A DNA stretch of 64,000 bases, from NCBI GenBank assembly GCA_010094025.1, contig ML991774.1:684821-748820 (forward strand). The letters run 5' to 3'. Source of the stretch: Viridothelium virens. Taxonomy: Eukaryota > Ascomycota > Dothideomycetes > Trypetheliales > Trypetheliaceae. Positions 31,403 to 41,829 of the stretch are shown one piece after another (position 1 is the first letter of the stretch; each line of letters begins with the position of its first letter). The position numbers were made by a program, and so were the translations under genes. The notes beneath the pieces are model-generated. The model worked only from the letters and a program-made list of their open reading frames with translations. It searched no databases and was not told where the DNA came from.

Positions 31403-32855
31403 CTACCAAATACTCGCCGGCTTATGAGCCTCAAACATCGGCTCTTCGTTCTCTCCTTCCTTCTTGAGAAGGATGAGGAACCCACCGGTCACATGGTCAA
31501 CAAGCTGTCCGAATTCTCTAGTGTCCGAAATTCGACAGCGTCCAGTCGGTGCTTCGCAATGGGCTATCAAGGCAGCGCTCGTGTCGAAGTTATGGAAGCA
31601 TTTCGGACAGCGGATTCGATTCACAGTATGCTCATCGACCATGTGTTGTGTGATCTCCTGCGCGCTGTTGAGGCTGCGGCTCTTGGTCGTCCTGATTAAG
31701 TCAGAGCTGTCAGTAAAGAGGTCCGCTGCACGCAGGAAAAGAAATCGCTTGACTAACTCGCAATCAGGGTAAGGGCACCGAAAAGCTTGAAGCTGGGTAT
31801 CCCAGAATCGATATGGATCGTAAGCCCGGCTGTCGGGGTTGTAGATGCGAGCATTTTCAAATTGCATCAGGTTGCCCTCATTGCTTAATCGGTGTTCTTC
31901 GTCCTTGAAAGCCAATGCGGCCTCCCATTCTTGAAGGCTCTTTATGGCGTTCGCAACGTGGGGATCGGTGACGCTATCTCCGTCTAAACCGGCAGCCTCG
32001 GCGGGTGTAGGCCATTGACTTTTCGGGGATGCTATGAAGCTGGTGTAAGATATGGATCTACGAGTACGTGAGGGATAGAGGACGAACCTTTCTGCTGAGA
32101 CTCGTCTTGATCGTCAAAGGACATGAGATCAACCACTGGACGCGTTGGGCAAAGCGATTCAAAGGTTACACGCTTCTGCTCCTCATCTTCCTCGAAAGCT
32201 GATTCAATTGAAACGCCTCCATTGGTTTCCGTATCTTCGTCGCCGGTATTATCCTCGAAATTGGTGGTATCTACTCCAGGCCTGGCTCCAACTTTGAAAT
32301 TGAACTGCTCGGGATTCTCAAGAATCTTTCTAACAATATACTTATGCTGCTTGTTTGCCTCTAATTGGTGGTGCGAGTTTATATTCTTCCGGCAGTGACC
32401 GTCTTCGATATGCCGCACATAAGCCGCAGCACGTGTAAACTTCGCATTGCAGTCCTTGCAGACGATGTCTTGGTCTATTTGATGAGACTTGCAGCGTTCA
32501 GTTAGTGAGAGCTTCCTGTACTGGCTACAAGCCCTTCGCGATATGCAATGGTAACCTGTTTCGATGTCTAACGTACCTGTTTCTTGTGACGAGTAAGACC
32601 GCTTTTGCTACCGAAATCTTGACCACATCTGTCGCACGTGATATGCTTATCGCTCTCAACCCGATGTGAGAGATGGGAATCGTAGTCGGGAAAGTCTATA
32701 TCGCACTTTCGGCAGTAATCATGATTGTTAGATGACACTTTGTGTCTCTTCATCATGGTCTCATCCTCAAAGACCTCGTTGCAGTTCAAGTATGTGCAGA
32801 GTATCTTGGGTGCCTCTACCTCAACAACTTCCCCAGATACTTCGTATTGCGCCAT
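31403..32855 (-). CDS. C2H2 zinc-finger protein, uncharacterised fungal family
   Basis: Four exons: 32855-32577, 32487-32088, 32031-31758 and 31691-31403. Introns are 89 bp (ends GCAAG), 56 bp and 66 bp. The 66-bp intron keeps frame whether or not it is removed, but removing it brings CPYPDC next to a helix. The total is 413 residues. The start is the first in-frame ATG (MAQYEVSGEVVEVEAPKIL). N-terminal fingers: CTYLNCNEVFEDETMMKRHK, then CRKCDIDFPDYDSHLSHRV, CDRCGQDFGSKSGLTRHKK, CKDCNAKFTRAAAYVRHIE. After an acidic linker, a second finger pair follows (CPYPDC... and CPKCFHNFDTSAALIAHCE). This split layout is common in a fungal family without known targets; nucleic-acid binding is inferred. 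The GCAAG acceptor of intron 1 is the least certain junction. Confidence 0.78.
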
Positions 32856-33496
32856 ATCCGAAGTGTCGATATGCACAGTAAGCTCGGAAGGCTGGAGGAA
32901 TGTTGTATGGGAGTGGAAGTTTCAAGGTAGAAGTAACGGAGGAGAAGCGGAAGTAGAAGTGCCGCAAAAGAAGATTTAGGCAGAAGTGGGGCAGTGTGTA
33001 AAAGTACGTGTGATATGAGTTAAATCTTTATTTGAGTCTGGTGGTGAATGGAAGGAAAGCGCGTCTGTAGTTCTCACTTCCAAACTTACTCCCGCACTCA
33101 GGCACACACAGAGTCCTTGCCACCTGCACCGTCGCACATCCACTGAGCACGTGGCACCGGAGAATAGTGAGACTAGGTAAGAAACAAGACCGTGAAACTG
33201 TCGTCAAAGTGCTTGCAAGAACCTAGACTGGCTTTGAATTGTACCTTTTATTAACTCCCAAGCTAAGTAAGGAAGACTGTATTACCCCTTTTTCCGCAAC
33301 AGTTTTCGTTTTTGTATGCTCTTTCAAGCAAACATAATTATCTCTGGACGCCATGCAGTTAAAGATCCGGAGGAGCCATGGAAGCAAAACGTATCATAGT
33401 TCGACAAGAGCATACATTGTCACGCACAGAAAGTTTCGCAAATCGCTTGAAGAGAATGCATGTAGTGCAGACATTCCACACTCGCGGTCGTAGAAG
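32856..33496. other. Intergenic region upstream of the zinc-finger gene
   Basis: Promoter side of the C2H2 gene and 3' flank of the small myristoylation-type gene. No other feature was recognised. Confidence 0.55.
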
Positions 33497-33916
33497 TCAC
33501 CCCGAAAAGCAACAAGAACACCACCTCCTCCATTTGGCTCGCTTCCTGGGTCGCTTAAATGGACGGCCAATATAATCGTGGTATGATCCTTCGAAACTCG
33601 TCTTTTTCTCTACCGTGGTTTTGATGGCTTCTTGGCGTTCTTGCATGCTCAGCGGACGATCCGGGTGATTTGCATAATCTGTCTTTGTCAGAATGCGTCC
33701 GGACGGCGAACGAACTACGATTCCCTCCTTGATTTCAGTGGGCGGAACAATGGACAGCCGGTTCAATTTTGAGGGTGGTGCAGGCTTTGTGACGGCTGGC
33801 CAAGCGTCGACATCATCGCTCTTGACGGGCCGTATGGTTTGGGATGTGAGAGGTGTCGATGAACTGTCAGAAGAAATCGAAAGGTAATGGTGCGGCTTCG
33901 AAGAGCCTTGGCCCAT
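33497..33916 (-). CDS. Small protein with N-myristoylation-type start and C-terminal Cys cluster
   Basis: A 139-residue single-exon frame. The N-terminus MGQGSSKPHHYLS fits an N-myristoyltransferase site (Gly2, Ser6, basic residue at 7). The C-terminus is very basic and ends with a Cys cluster (RRWCSCCFSG), a plausible palmitoylation site. The middle is polar, with a conserved-looking core (GIVVRSPSGRILTKTDYANH). I do not recognise a named family. Dual lipidation would put it on the cytosolic face of a membrane; this is inference from motifs. A short frame of this quality might be a chance frame, but the coherent terminal signals argue for a gene. Confidence 0.55.
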   Translation of the reverse strand: MGQGSSKPHHYLSISSDSSSTPLTSQTIRPVKSDDVDAWPAVTKPAPPSKLNRLSIVPPTEIKEGIVVRSPSGRILTKTDYANHPDRPLSMQERQEAIKTTVEKKTSFEGSYHDYIGRPFKRPRKRAKWRRWCSCCFSG

Positions 33917-34657
33917 ACTTTCACGGCTGCAGGAATGGAGAAGAAATTAGTACCAACTGGGAATTAATTCCTGAAGGCCAATGGCCCACAAATACTGGAG
34001 ATAGGGAATGTATCTTTCACGTTGAGAGTTTGAACTGATGTTGAAATTGCGGCGAAAAGCATCAAAAGCCAGCTTGTAATGCCAGAGCCATGAGAAATTC
34101 TAGAGGCTTTTGTGTAACGAAGGAACCGATTAATTGCGGCAAAACAATGGAGGATTACATTTGGCGTTGGTGGCGATATGAAACTTGAGGCTGATGGAAG
34201 AAGACACATCACCAACCCCTGGTACCCTAGCTGAAACCCTTGAGATCGAACATATAGAGCTCCTGATTTTGAATTACGAATTTTGACAACAGATATACAC
34301 ATCGGTGAGTAGCGAGAGAAGAAATAACTGAAATTTAGGGTTTACGAAGAAACCTCCTGTGGAACCGTCAATTGTAGGCCAAGTTCTAGACCCGGTGAAG
34401 CCGGCCTTGGTCGCTCAGTCCTCAATCCAGAACCCAACTATGTTGGCTGAGAACCAGCCATATCGTACGATGTGGCATGCTCAGTCGATCACTTGATGGT
34501 GGCAACGATAAATGCGTCAGCGAGCGCAGCTGCGAGTATCTGATCGTCCTCTGGAAAGCTCTTTTGGCCCTATGGGAGAAGGCTAGAATCGTGTGAAAGG
34601 TAGCCTGTACACGGTCAATACAGATGTTCGAGGCTCTGTCAATATAGCAGGAAGGAT
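33917..34657. other. Intergenic region
   Basis: This lies between the myristoylation-type gene start and the cyanase stop. I see nothing supportable in it. Confidence 0.6.
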
Positions 34658-35323
34658 CTACCATTTGCCTCTGAGCGTAATGACGACCCAGTCCCCCTTG
34701 TCATCTGTTTCCTTCTTTACGTTGGTGGAAAAGCTTATGGCGCTCATGATGCCATCGCCGAATTTCTCGTTCAGAACAGCCTTGTATGCATATCCGTAAT
34801 TCTGGACAATCTCGTATAGCCGGTAGATCAAAGGCTCCTTGGGTGGCATGTCCATTGTCCTGCCCCGATCAGGGTGCCCTGCCAACTGCGACTCAAGTTT
34901 ATCTGCTGGTATACCGAGTAAGTCTGACAAATTCTTAATGTCCTCGGCATTTGCCATAGCCTGGCCGTAAAATAGAGCCGCAACTGCTACTTCATCTCGG
35001 CCGAGCTTCTTAGCAATGGCCTCAAATGTCAAGTTCTTCTCTTTCTTTGCGTCGAAAAGAGTCACCGAAGAACTTGGTAGGCGGGGGGCGAGGGAGCTCT
35101 ACAATCTGGTCAGTCAAGAGTCAGCCTAAGAAATAGGGACTCGCACATCCAGCTTTGCAACAGGCTTGTCTGCAGATGCCATTCTACGAGACTGATGGAA
35201 CTGGCGACCAGGGGTAAGTTGGGTCGAGACTGCGATTGAAGGAACAATGACCCTCCTAGACAGTGGATTTAATGCACGCTGGGCAAGGCAGTTCGAAAGA
35301 AGTGCAGAACGGGACAACGACAT
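34658..35323 (-). CDS. Cyanate hydratase (cyanase) with N-terminal presequence
   Basis: It converts cyanate and bicarbonate to ammonia and carbon dioxide through carbamate. Two exons: 35323-35147 and 35098-34658, intron 48 bp (GTGCGA...TTGTAG), 205 residues. The cyanase body starts near residue 57 ([20 protein letters not shown]), with a helix-turn-helix-like N-terminal domain and the catalytic part [20 protein letters not shown]...GIMSAISFS, holding the Arg, Glu and Ser of the active site. The first 47 residues ([20 protein letters not shown]... ending RQFHQSRRM) are Arg/Ser-rich without acids, like a mitochondrial presequence. An internal ATG ([12 protein letters not shown], residue 48) would give the normal cytosolic length, so two products are possible. 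Confidence 0.92.
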
Positions 35324-36730
35324 GATGGAGGCTGCGAGATGCGACTATATACATAGATGATGCAGTCTTCGACTCTTAATGGCGAGAGCAAGAGAGGGAC
35401 CGGGGATCCTAATTAACGTCATGGCCACGGCTAGATTGCGGGGTTATGAGCCGGACAGCTGCATCACCTTGGACATATCTTTTCCGCTGACCGAGCCTTT
35501 TTCTTCGCCGTCGTGGCCGCGAAAGACGGTCTGACTCTAAAAAGATCTATGTGATACCCGATGGAGACGCGCGCCGGAGATCAATCGGGACGCGTTTCCA
35601 GACTCGTGTTGTTGTCAGGGATGTTCGCCAAGGTCCTCCCACGTCTTCCAGCCTCAAAGGGTGCTCCGGATAATTTTCTCACACCGACAGATTATTTTTC
35701 TCAGGTACATTTGGACGATGTTGCTCATTGTTCAGGTAAACGATGATATATCGTCAGCTGTAACCCATCTTTAGTCACCAGGCGCAACGCATGATCCTCC
35801 CGAAGACCATGGAGAATGCAACCATGCGATTGTCACAGAAGCCAGACAAAGATACTAATTGCTGTCCTTATCATACACATCGGAGAATATGTCAAGCTGA
35901 TCACTTTACTTGCCTATCATAACCATTGGTATTGGAAGAGAGGTCTGACATTTCATCACTCCAAAGTTTGTTGACTCCGATCTGCCACTCTAGAAAAATA
36001 TTCCGATGTGAAGTCTCTCTCGTTCAAATTATTGATGGCTCTTTACATCATATGATAGTGTATCACTCTTCTTCTACACTATCTTGAATGTGGCTATCCC
36101 TTGTTGGGATGACAACGGGCGCTTCAGTAGAGACTTCGATGAGCCACCACACGATAATCTCGGCTATAGAGCATGACACTCCAAGGAATCTTCGCACTCA
36201 TGGATCTGAGGCCTCCTCCCTCCCATTGTGATGCGCATTGTCTGTCATCAAGTGGAGCTTGAGGCTTTTTGGTTCTGTCTAGACAGGTGGTACTCTACCG
36301 GTGGTTGTGCGGTTCAACATCAGCTGTTCATCATTCATATTGATTGTTACAGAGCGTCTAGACCCGCCACTGCAAATCATTTTTCTTCGGAAAAGCTTGT
36401 ATGCTCACGTTACCTTTTGGAACATATGCTTTCGATAGAGTCGAGTGGGCTTGGGCGATTTTAGCGGACCCTCACATGGTCTGCCTGGCCTTTGTCGCAA
36501 AAGAACAATATCAAGCATGAACAATATTAGGCGTCTCTATCAAGCACGCCTAGCCAGTGCTAGATCCACTTTATTGAATTATATCAAAGGAAGTCGTGTT
36601 CGGATTTCTTTATTCGATTAGAGGCAGTATGATCAACCCCCTATCGACAACAACTGATTGCAGAAGTTTAAAGACTCTCGTCAAGCTCAGTCTGACAGCC
36701 CATCACACTCGCTCTACTGATCCAACTACA
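35324..36730. other. Gene-poor region upstream of cyanase
   Basis: 1.4 kb without a recognisable gene, AT-richer than the surroundings. An isolated ACGCGT occurs at 35590-35595. No repeat or RNA gene was recognised. Confidence 0.5.
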
Positions 36731-37069
36731 GTAAGATTACCTCATCGAACACAGTGATACGAAGTCTGTCTAACCCAATTTCTACAGCGCCAGTCTCTCT
36801 CGACTTCACTACTCAAACCCAGGTCTTCAACAATGGCTATTGAAACCATCAACAACATTGCCGACTTCCGCGGCTCGTCGGACTTGGGCTGCACGATACA
36901 GCGTGGTAGTACCGACTCTGGCTGCACCGTCCAGCGTGGTAGTACCGACTTTGGCTGTACAGTCCAACGGGGTAGTCCCGACTCTGGCTGCACAGTCCAG
37001 CGTGGAAGCACCGACTCTGGCTGCACCGTCCAGCGTGGTAGCATCGATTCTGGCTGCACCGTCATGTAA
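36731..37069 (+). CDS. Small gene encoding six 11-residue repeats (RGSxDxGCTVQ)
   Basis: The coding frame is 36833-37069, 78 residues: a 12-residue leader (MAIETINNIADF) and six back-to-back units of 11 residues with the consensus RGSxDxGCTVQ, filling the protein to its stop. The ATG context (caacaATGGC) is good, and a typical intron of this genome (36731-36787, GTAAGA...CTAAC...CTACAG) lies in the leader. The six units vary mainly at synonymous sites: the Arg codon is CGC, CGT or CGG; Ser is TCG, AGT or AGC; Gly, Thr, Cys and Gln also change codon. Arg, Gly, Ser, Asp, Gly, Cys and Thr remain fixed, which argues for selection on this protein frame. Positions 4 (S/T/P/I) and 6 (L/S/F) vary. 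There is no signal peptide, transmembrane segment or dibasic cleavage site. I know no family like it. Confidence 0.6.
36869..37066 (+). repeat. 33-bp tandem repeat, six copies
   Basis: Six contiguous 33-bp units, each starting with an Arg codon (CGC/CGT/CGG) and followed by a Gly codon. The period is a multiple of three, so other frames through it also stay open; that is why the codon-level substitution pattern, not openness, is the evidence for coding. Confidence 0.95.
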
Positions 37070-37979
37070 TGACTACCGCGGATATCAAACAGCGTCAGCC
37101 TTCACAGCAAGTATAAACTCTCGTACGGCTCATGCTATCCTGCATCCTAGTATATACGTGGCCATATATTCTCGACCGATATAGAAGGGGTTTATTTTGG
37201 ATACTGCTTTAGATTTAATTTTGGGTTATACATATATGTGGTGGTTTCTTGAATAATTTTGGGTATTCGGGGGAGCTTGGTTTGCGCTTAAACTTTACTT
37301 CGTTTTGCTGCTCCTGGCAAGGAAGCAGATAACTTGCGGCCGTCAAGCCAAATAATTAGATAGTCACAATGTGACGGTCTTTTCACTGCGTCCACTCTAC
37401 AAAGTCAAGCCTCAACTCCCAGCCGTGCACCAATGCAGGAGAATTGTGGACACCTTGCTGACGATCAGGAGAAAAGCCATGGGCTACTTCGTACTACTCA
37501 GCTCTAACCCCAACTAAGCAGCATTCCGGCGGTGGTCAAGACCAGGGGTTTGTGAACCTGGAAGTACTTCATAGATGTCAGTCAAGAGGTCGTAAGTAAA
37601 ATACCTCTACATAACACTGCCCTAAGCGAATTCTACGGACGTGATCTCCGACAGGGTTCAGCGGCCCCTAACGCTGGGCACCAGACCCTTGCAGTGGCAG
37701 AGATGACGGACCTGAAGTTGCAACACCTCCGATGAACGGAATCCTACGGAGTACCATCACTATTAGCTAGCACCGGTCACATTACTCGTCTTCGAACATA
37801 TTTCTTGAGATTGTCATTGCTCATTGATCACTCATTTTGTAATTCAATTCTACGCGCTCCTAATCTACGATCAAAGCTCGTATCGCCCTTAGATTGCCGC
37901 CATATACCCAACGACATCCTATGTCTCCCGCTCCGACATAGCGAACGCTGCTGGAGCCAGTCTGGCTCAGCAAGAGGGA
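37070..37979. other. Intergenic region upstream of the DHHC gene
   Basis: 3' flank of the repeat gene and promoter/leader of the DHHC gene. A TACGGAGTAC palindrome at 37745-37754 matches the tip of the MITE at 52.1 kb, but no element around it could be recognised. Confidence 0.45.
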
Positions 37980-39452
37980 ATGTCCAGTCTCGGATCACCT
38001 TCGCCTCCGGGCTCGCCGTCTTTCAGAGGCCGACGAAGACCGTGGGCGAGGAAGTGCGAACGATATTGCTGCTCCGTTCTCTCGTGCTTCCCGCTGGTAT
38101 TCGTATATGGATTGACAAGTTGGGCTGTCTGGGTTGAAGCTGGGATTGGGCTACTACCCATCAAAGCATGGACTGGTGAGTGGTCATTTAGACTGTCCTT
38201 GGATCTCTTGAATAATCATGACTACTGCTACTGATATCTGATCTTAATAGGCTATACAACATCCATCCTTGGCGTTATTCTTTATGTCCTTCTTAACTGG
38301 TCCTACTCGGTAGCGGTCTTTACGGATGCTGGCTCTCCAATGAATACCCAAGATGGTTATAGTCATCTTCCCACGGACGATGAACAAGCGTATACATCCT
38401 TTACAGTCAAATCTACAGGAGACATACGATTCTGTAAGAAATGCCAGGTCAAGAAGCCAGATAGAGCGCATCACTGTTCTACATGCCGACGCTGCGTTTT
38501 AAAGATGGATCACCACTGCCCCTGGCTGGCTACCTGCGTGGGCTTGCGCAACTACAAACCTTTCCTCCTATTCTTGATCTACACATGCTTGTTTTGCTGG
38601 CTCTGCTTCGCCGTCGCCATCACCTGGGTCTGGTCTGAAATCCTCAGCGAGAACCAATTCGCGCAGATGCTGATGCCCGTAAACTACGTCATGCTCACCG
38701 TCCTCGCCGGCATCATCGGACTCGTCCTCAGCGGCTTCACCTTCTGGCACATCTACCTCGCATACACCGGTCAAACCACCATCGAAAGCCTCGAAAAGAC
38801 TCGCTACCTCTCCCCGATCCGGAAGGGCCTCCAGAACCACATCAACGGCCCCCGAAACTACGTGAACGGCGTCCCCACCCCCTCGTACGGCCAACAACTC
38901 GCCGAAATCCATGCCAACGCGCTCCCAGGCATTACCCGCCCCGAAGAAGGCGACGCCTCTTCGCCCGCCACCGCCTCCCTCCGCAGCAACTACCGCGACC
39001 TCGAGCTCGCGCGCGAGCGCGACCGCTACCAGGAGTACCTGGACGAGCGCGACTCGGAAAAGCTGCCGAACGCGTTCGATCTCGGCTGGCGACGCAACCT
39101 CACGCACGTTTTTGGCGAGCGTCCGCTGTTGTGGTTCCTGCCCGTCTGCAACACGACGGGCGACGGCTGGCGCTGGGAGGCCAGCAAGAAGTGGCTCGTT
39201 GCGCGAGACGACATCTCGAGGGAGAGGGCGCGGCTGAGGGGTGCGGAGCCCCAGCAGGAGCATGCGGCTGAGGATCGCGCGCGGTTGCTGAGTGGGAGTC
39301 CGAGGGGCCGTGTTCAGAGGGGAGCGAATGCGTCGCCAAGGGGAGCGAGACGGATTGATGAGGATTATGCGTACCCGAGTGGGTCGCTTAACGAGGCTTC
39401 TAATTGGAATGATGTGCCGGATGATATGTTGAGTAGTCGAAGAGCGCGATGA
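37980..39452 (+). CDS. PFA3: DHHC palmitoyltransferase, Pfa3-like
   Basis: An S-acyltransferase of the vacuolar/Golgi Pfa3 type; yeast Pfa3 palmitoylates Vac8. Two exons: 37980-38175 and 38251-39452, intron 75 bp (GTGAGT...TAG), 465 residues. Layout: short basic cytosolic N-terminus, two transmembrane helices (LSCFPLVFVYGLTSWAVWV and TSILGVILYVLLNWSYSVAV), the Cys-rich domain (FCKKCQVKKPDRAHHCSTC...) with the catalytic DHHC in CVLKMDHHCPWLATCVG (about residue 150), and two more helices. After these come the TTxE motif (TTIES) and the NAFDLGWRRNL block (PaCCT-like) typical of Pfa3. The C-terminal 100 residues are disordered and basic. The 3' two thirds are GC-rich, C-ending first and then G-ending. 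Confidence 0.9.
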
Positions 39453-40411
39453 CGCTGGGCTAGCATAGGATCATGGCGTTAGGGAAGTCGCATGGTTTTG
39501 GTCATTTTTGCATAGTCTGCTGCAGAAGCGTTCTGTATAGTAGCGGCGTTGTTAACATTGCAGCTGTATTAGTAGTGCACACCTTGGAATGGCCCTATAT
39601 GGACTGCATCTGCTCTGCCTACACTTACTTCGTCATGAACGAAGAGGAATCGCATATAGCCTTATGCATGACCAGCTCTGTGCGATACTAGTTGCGGCAA
39701 AAGTGGCGATGATATCGTATGATTAATCTTGTCTGCTCCATCATCCACCAACGAGATCGCACGAGATGGGCTGGGCTTTACTGTACGGGCTGCGGCACGG
39801 GTAGCTGTGCTGTGCCTCGCTCTCTTACCACTCTTTCAGACTTACTCCGTACTGAGCATCACAACAAAGAGAAAGACCGCTTATCCACGAAGAATTGGAC
39901 ATCCACCAGTCTTTAGAACTTCTGTTTCATGCATCTACTAGGCTCGATTCTTGCGACCCCTCGCTAATGCACCGTTTCGACGCATTACGCGATACTTTAG
40001 GAGTAGTATGAACGTCAAAGGTCCCTCAACAGTCTCGTTATCATTTAATTCCGTTTGCAGATGCCCTGAATGTGAGGATTGAAACGGGGTCGCATGGCGC
40101 AAGCCTCAGCTGCCATTTCTATGGATGGTGAGGTGTCTGATTGAAATGCTGCAGCACTATTCACGCCCCATCGATCCAATACAATTTAGAACCCGGCAGC
40201 TTTATTGCGGCACAGGGCGTACTCATGGATGTGGCGATAGCTGGTGTTAGAAACCCACCGCTGGTATTAGTCACTTTGCTGAATACATTGATCCACCCCT
40301 TTCTCAACCGTGTTCAGCCGATTCCTTTATCTTTGCCATGCCATCTCCTCATGCATCTCGCAAAAAGACCGCCCGCGGGTTTTTCTATCTCTCTCCATAG
40401 TCGTTTCATTC
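39453..40411. other. Intergenic region upstream of the GT90 gene
   Basis: Several short open frames, none recognisable. The last 120 bp are open in the GT90 frame without an ATG (see that gene). Confidence 0.5.
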
Positions 40412-41829
40412 ATGGGCTTCTTGTATTTTCGTCAATTGTCTAACCTATCGCAGCCGGAGTTGAAGAGCCTTGCGCCCACTTCTAGCAAGACTGATGGAAA
40501 CCAAGCTGAAAAGCCTACATCATCTTCAGTTTTTCATCCTGTCCAACCATCTGCTAGTCAAGGTTATAAGACCGAGAAACTCGGTAATGAAGAATGGAGA
40601 TTCGATCCAACAGAGGATGCAGAGAATTATGGCCTTGATGATGCGCAGTGTGACGCCGCCTTTCCTGCCATGTATTTTGAGATCGACAGGGCAGCCGCAT
40701 GGTGGAGGTCGATTCGTGATATCACACTCGAGGATGTAGATGCCTCATGGAAAGCCAGTGGTCTGGTCCGTGCAATGATATATGATCATGAAGTAAGCAG
40801 TACTTCATCTACTAAACAGAAAATACTACTTACACGCATAGCTGTATGTGATAGAGCCAAGGTATAATGGTGAAGGCTACGACATTCGAAGAGCACCTGC
40901 TGTTCTTGATTCCATCCATCGTGCTGTCGTCGCTTACCATGGGAGAATCCCCAACGTCGAATTCTCCTTCTCTGTAAATGACGTTCCTGACCCCGATCAC
41001 GCCGCTAAGCCGATCTGGACCTTGCGCCGACGTGTCGATGCTAAGGAGAAATGGCTTATGCCGGATTTCGGATACTGGAGTTGGGGTCTTGACCACATTG
41101 GATCGTACGAACAGGTGCGCCGCGAGATCGCCGCTATCGAGACAGACTTTCGGGAGAAGAAGCCTCTGGCAGTGTGGAGGGGTGCCAGGGAAAATAACGC
41201 AAGGGCTGATCTGCTGCATGTAGCTATGGGGAGGACGTGGTCTGACGTGCAGGAGATTGTCTGGGCAGGGAAGACTGGGTTTCGCTCGAAGTCTCGGGGA
41301 GGATTCATTAGAATGGCAGATCACTGCAAGTACAAATATGTGATCCAGACTGAAGGTGAGTCACTTAATCTGAGCGCATGAGAATCATGTTGTAGGCTTC
41401 CTGACTTGCTGTCTCGCAGGTGCGAGCTATTCCACCCGGGGCAAATACCTCCAGAACTGTCACTCGGTCGTCATTATGCACCGCCGGCGGTGGGTCGAAA
41501 CCCATGACCATCTGCTCATCACCGAGGGACTGGATCAGAACGTCGTTGAAGTGGAACGCGATTTCTCTGATCTTCCTCTGAAGATGGATTATTTGCTTTC
41601 CCATCCTACCGAATCGGAGCGAATCGCGAATAATAGCGTGGCAGCGTTTCGAGACAGATACCTCACACCGGCTGCGCAGACTTGCTACTGGCGGAGATTG
41701 TTCCGAAGGTGGCGAGAAGTCAGCTTCGAGCCGCATTTGTATGATGATATTCAGATAGCGAACTCGGTGACGGGACAACTTAGCGCGAAGAAGAAGCTGC
41801 GAGGTGTGCCATATGAACTCTATGTGTAA
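40412..41829 (+). CDS. GT90/CAP10-like glycosyltransferase
   Basis: A Golgi-type glycosyltransferase of family 90, related to capsule-associated protein Cap10 and to beta-xylosyltransferases. Three exons: 40412-40792, 40842-41355 and 41420-41829, introns 49 and 64 bp, 434 residues from this ATG. Family blocks: YNGEGYDIRRAPAVLDSIHR, FSFSVNDVPDP, PDFGYWSWG, KPLAVWRGARENNARADLL and, after the second intron, GASYSTRGKYLQNCHSVV and HHLLI-like WVETHDHLLITEGLDQNV. The start is uncertain. In frame, the first ATG is 40412 (MGFLYFRQLSNLSQPE), which cuts through a hydrophobic stretch that continues upstream as VFLSLSIVVSF. A basic peptide suited to the cytosolic tail (MPSPHASRKKTARGFF) begins with ATG at 40338 but lies in another frame. 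The anchor may therefore depend on a splice or start I could not resolve. Confidence 0.82.

Noticed and set aside
36742-37184. Other open frames through the 33-bp repeat on both strands
   Set aside because: Open only because the period is a multiple of three; the codon-level substitution pattern supports just the frame starting at 36833.
37745-37754. TACGGAGTAC palindrome like the MITE tip
   Set aside because: No partner tip or homologous interior found nearby.
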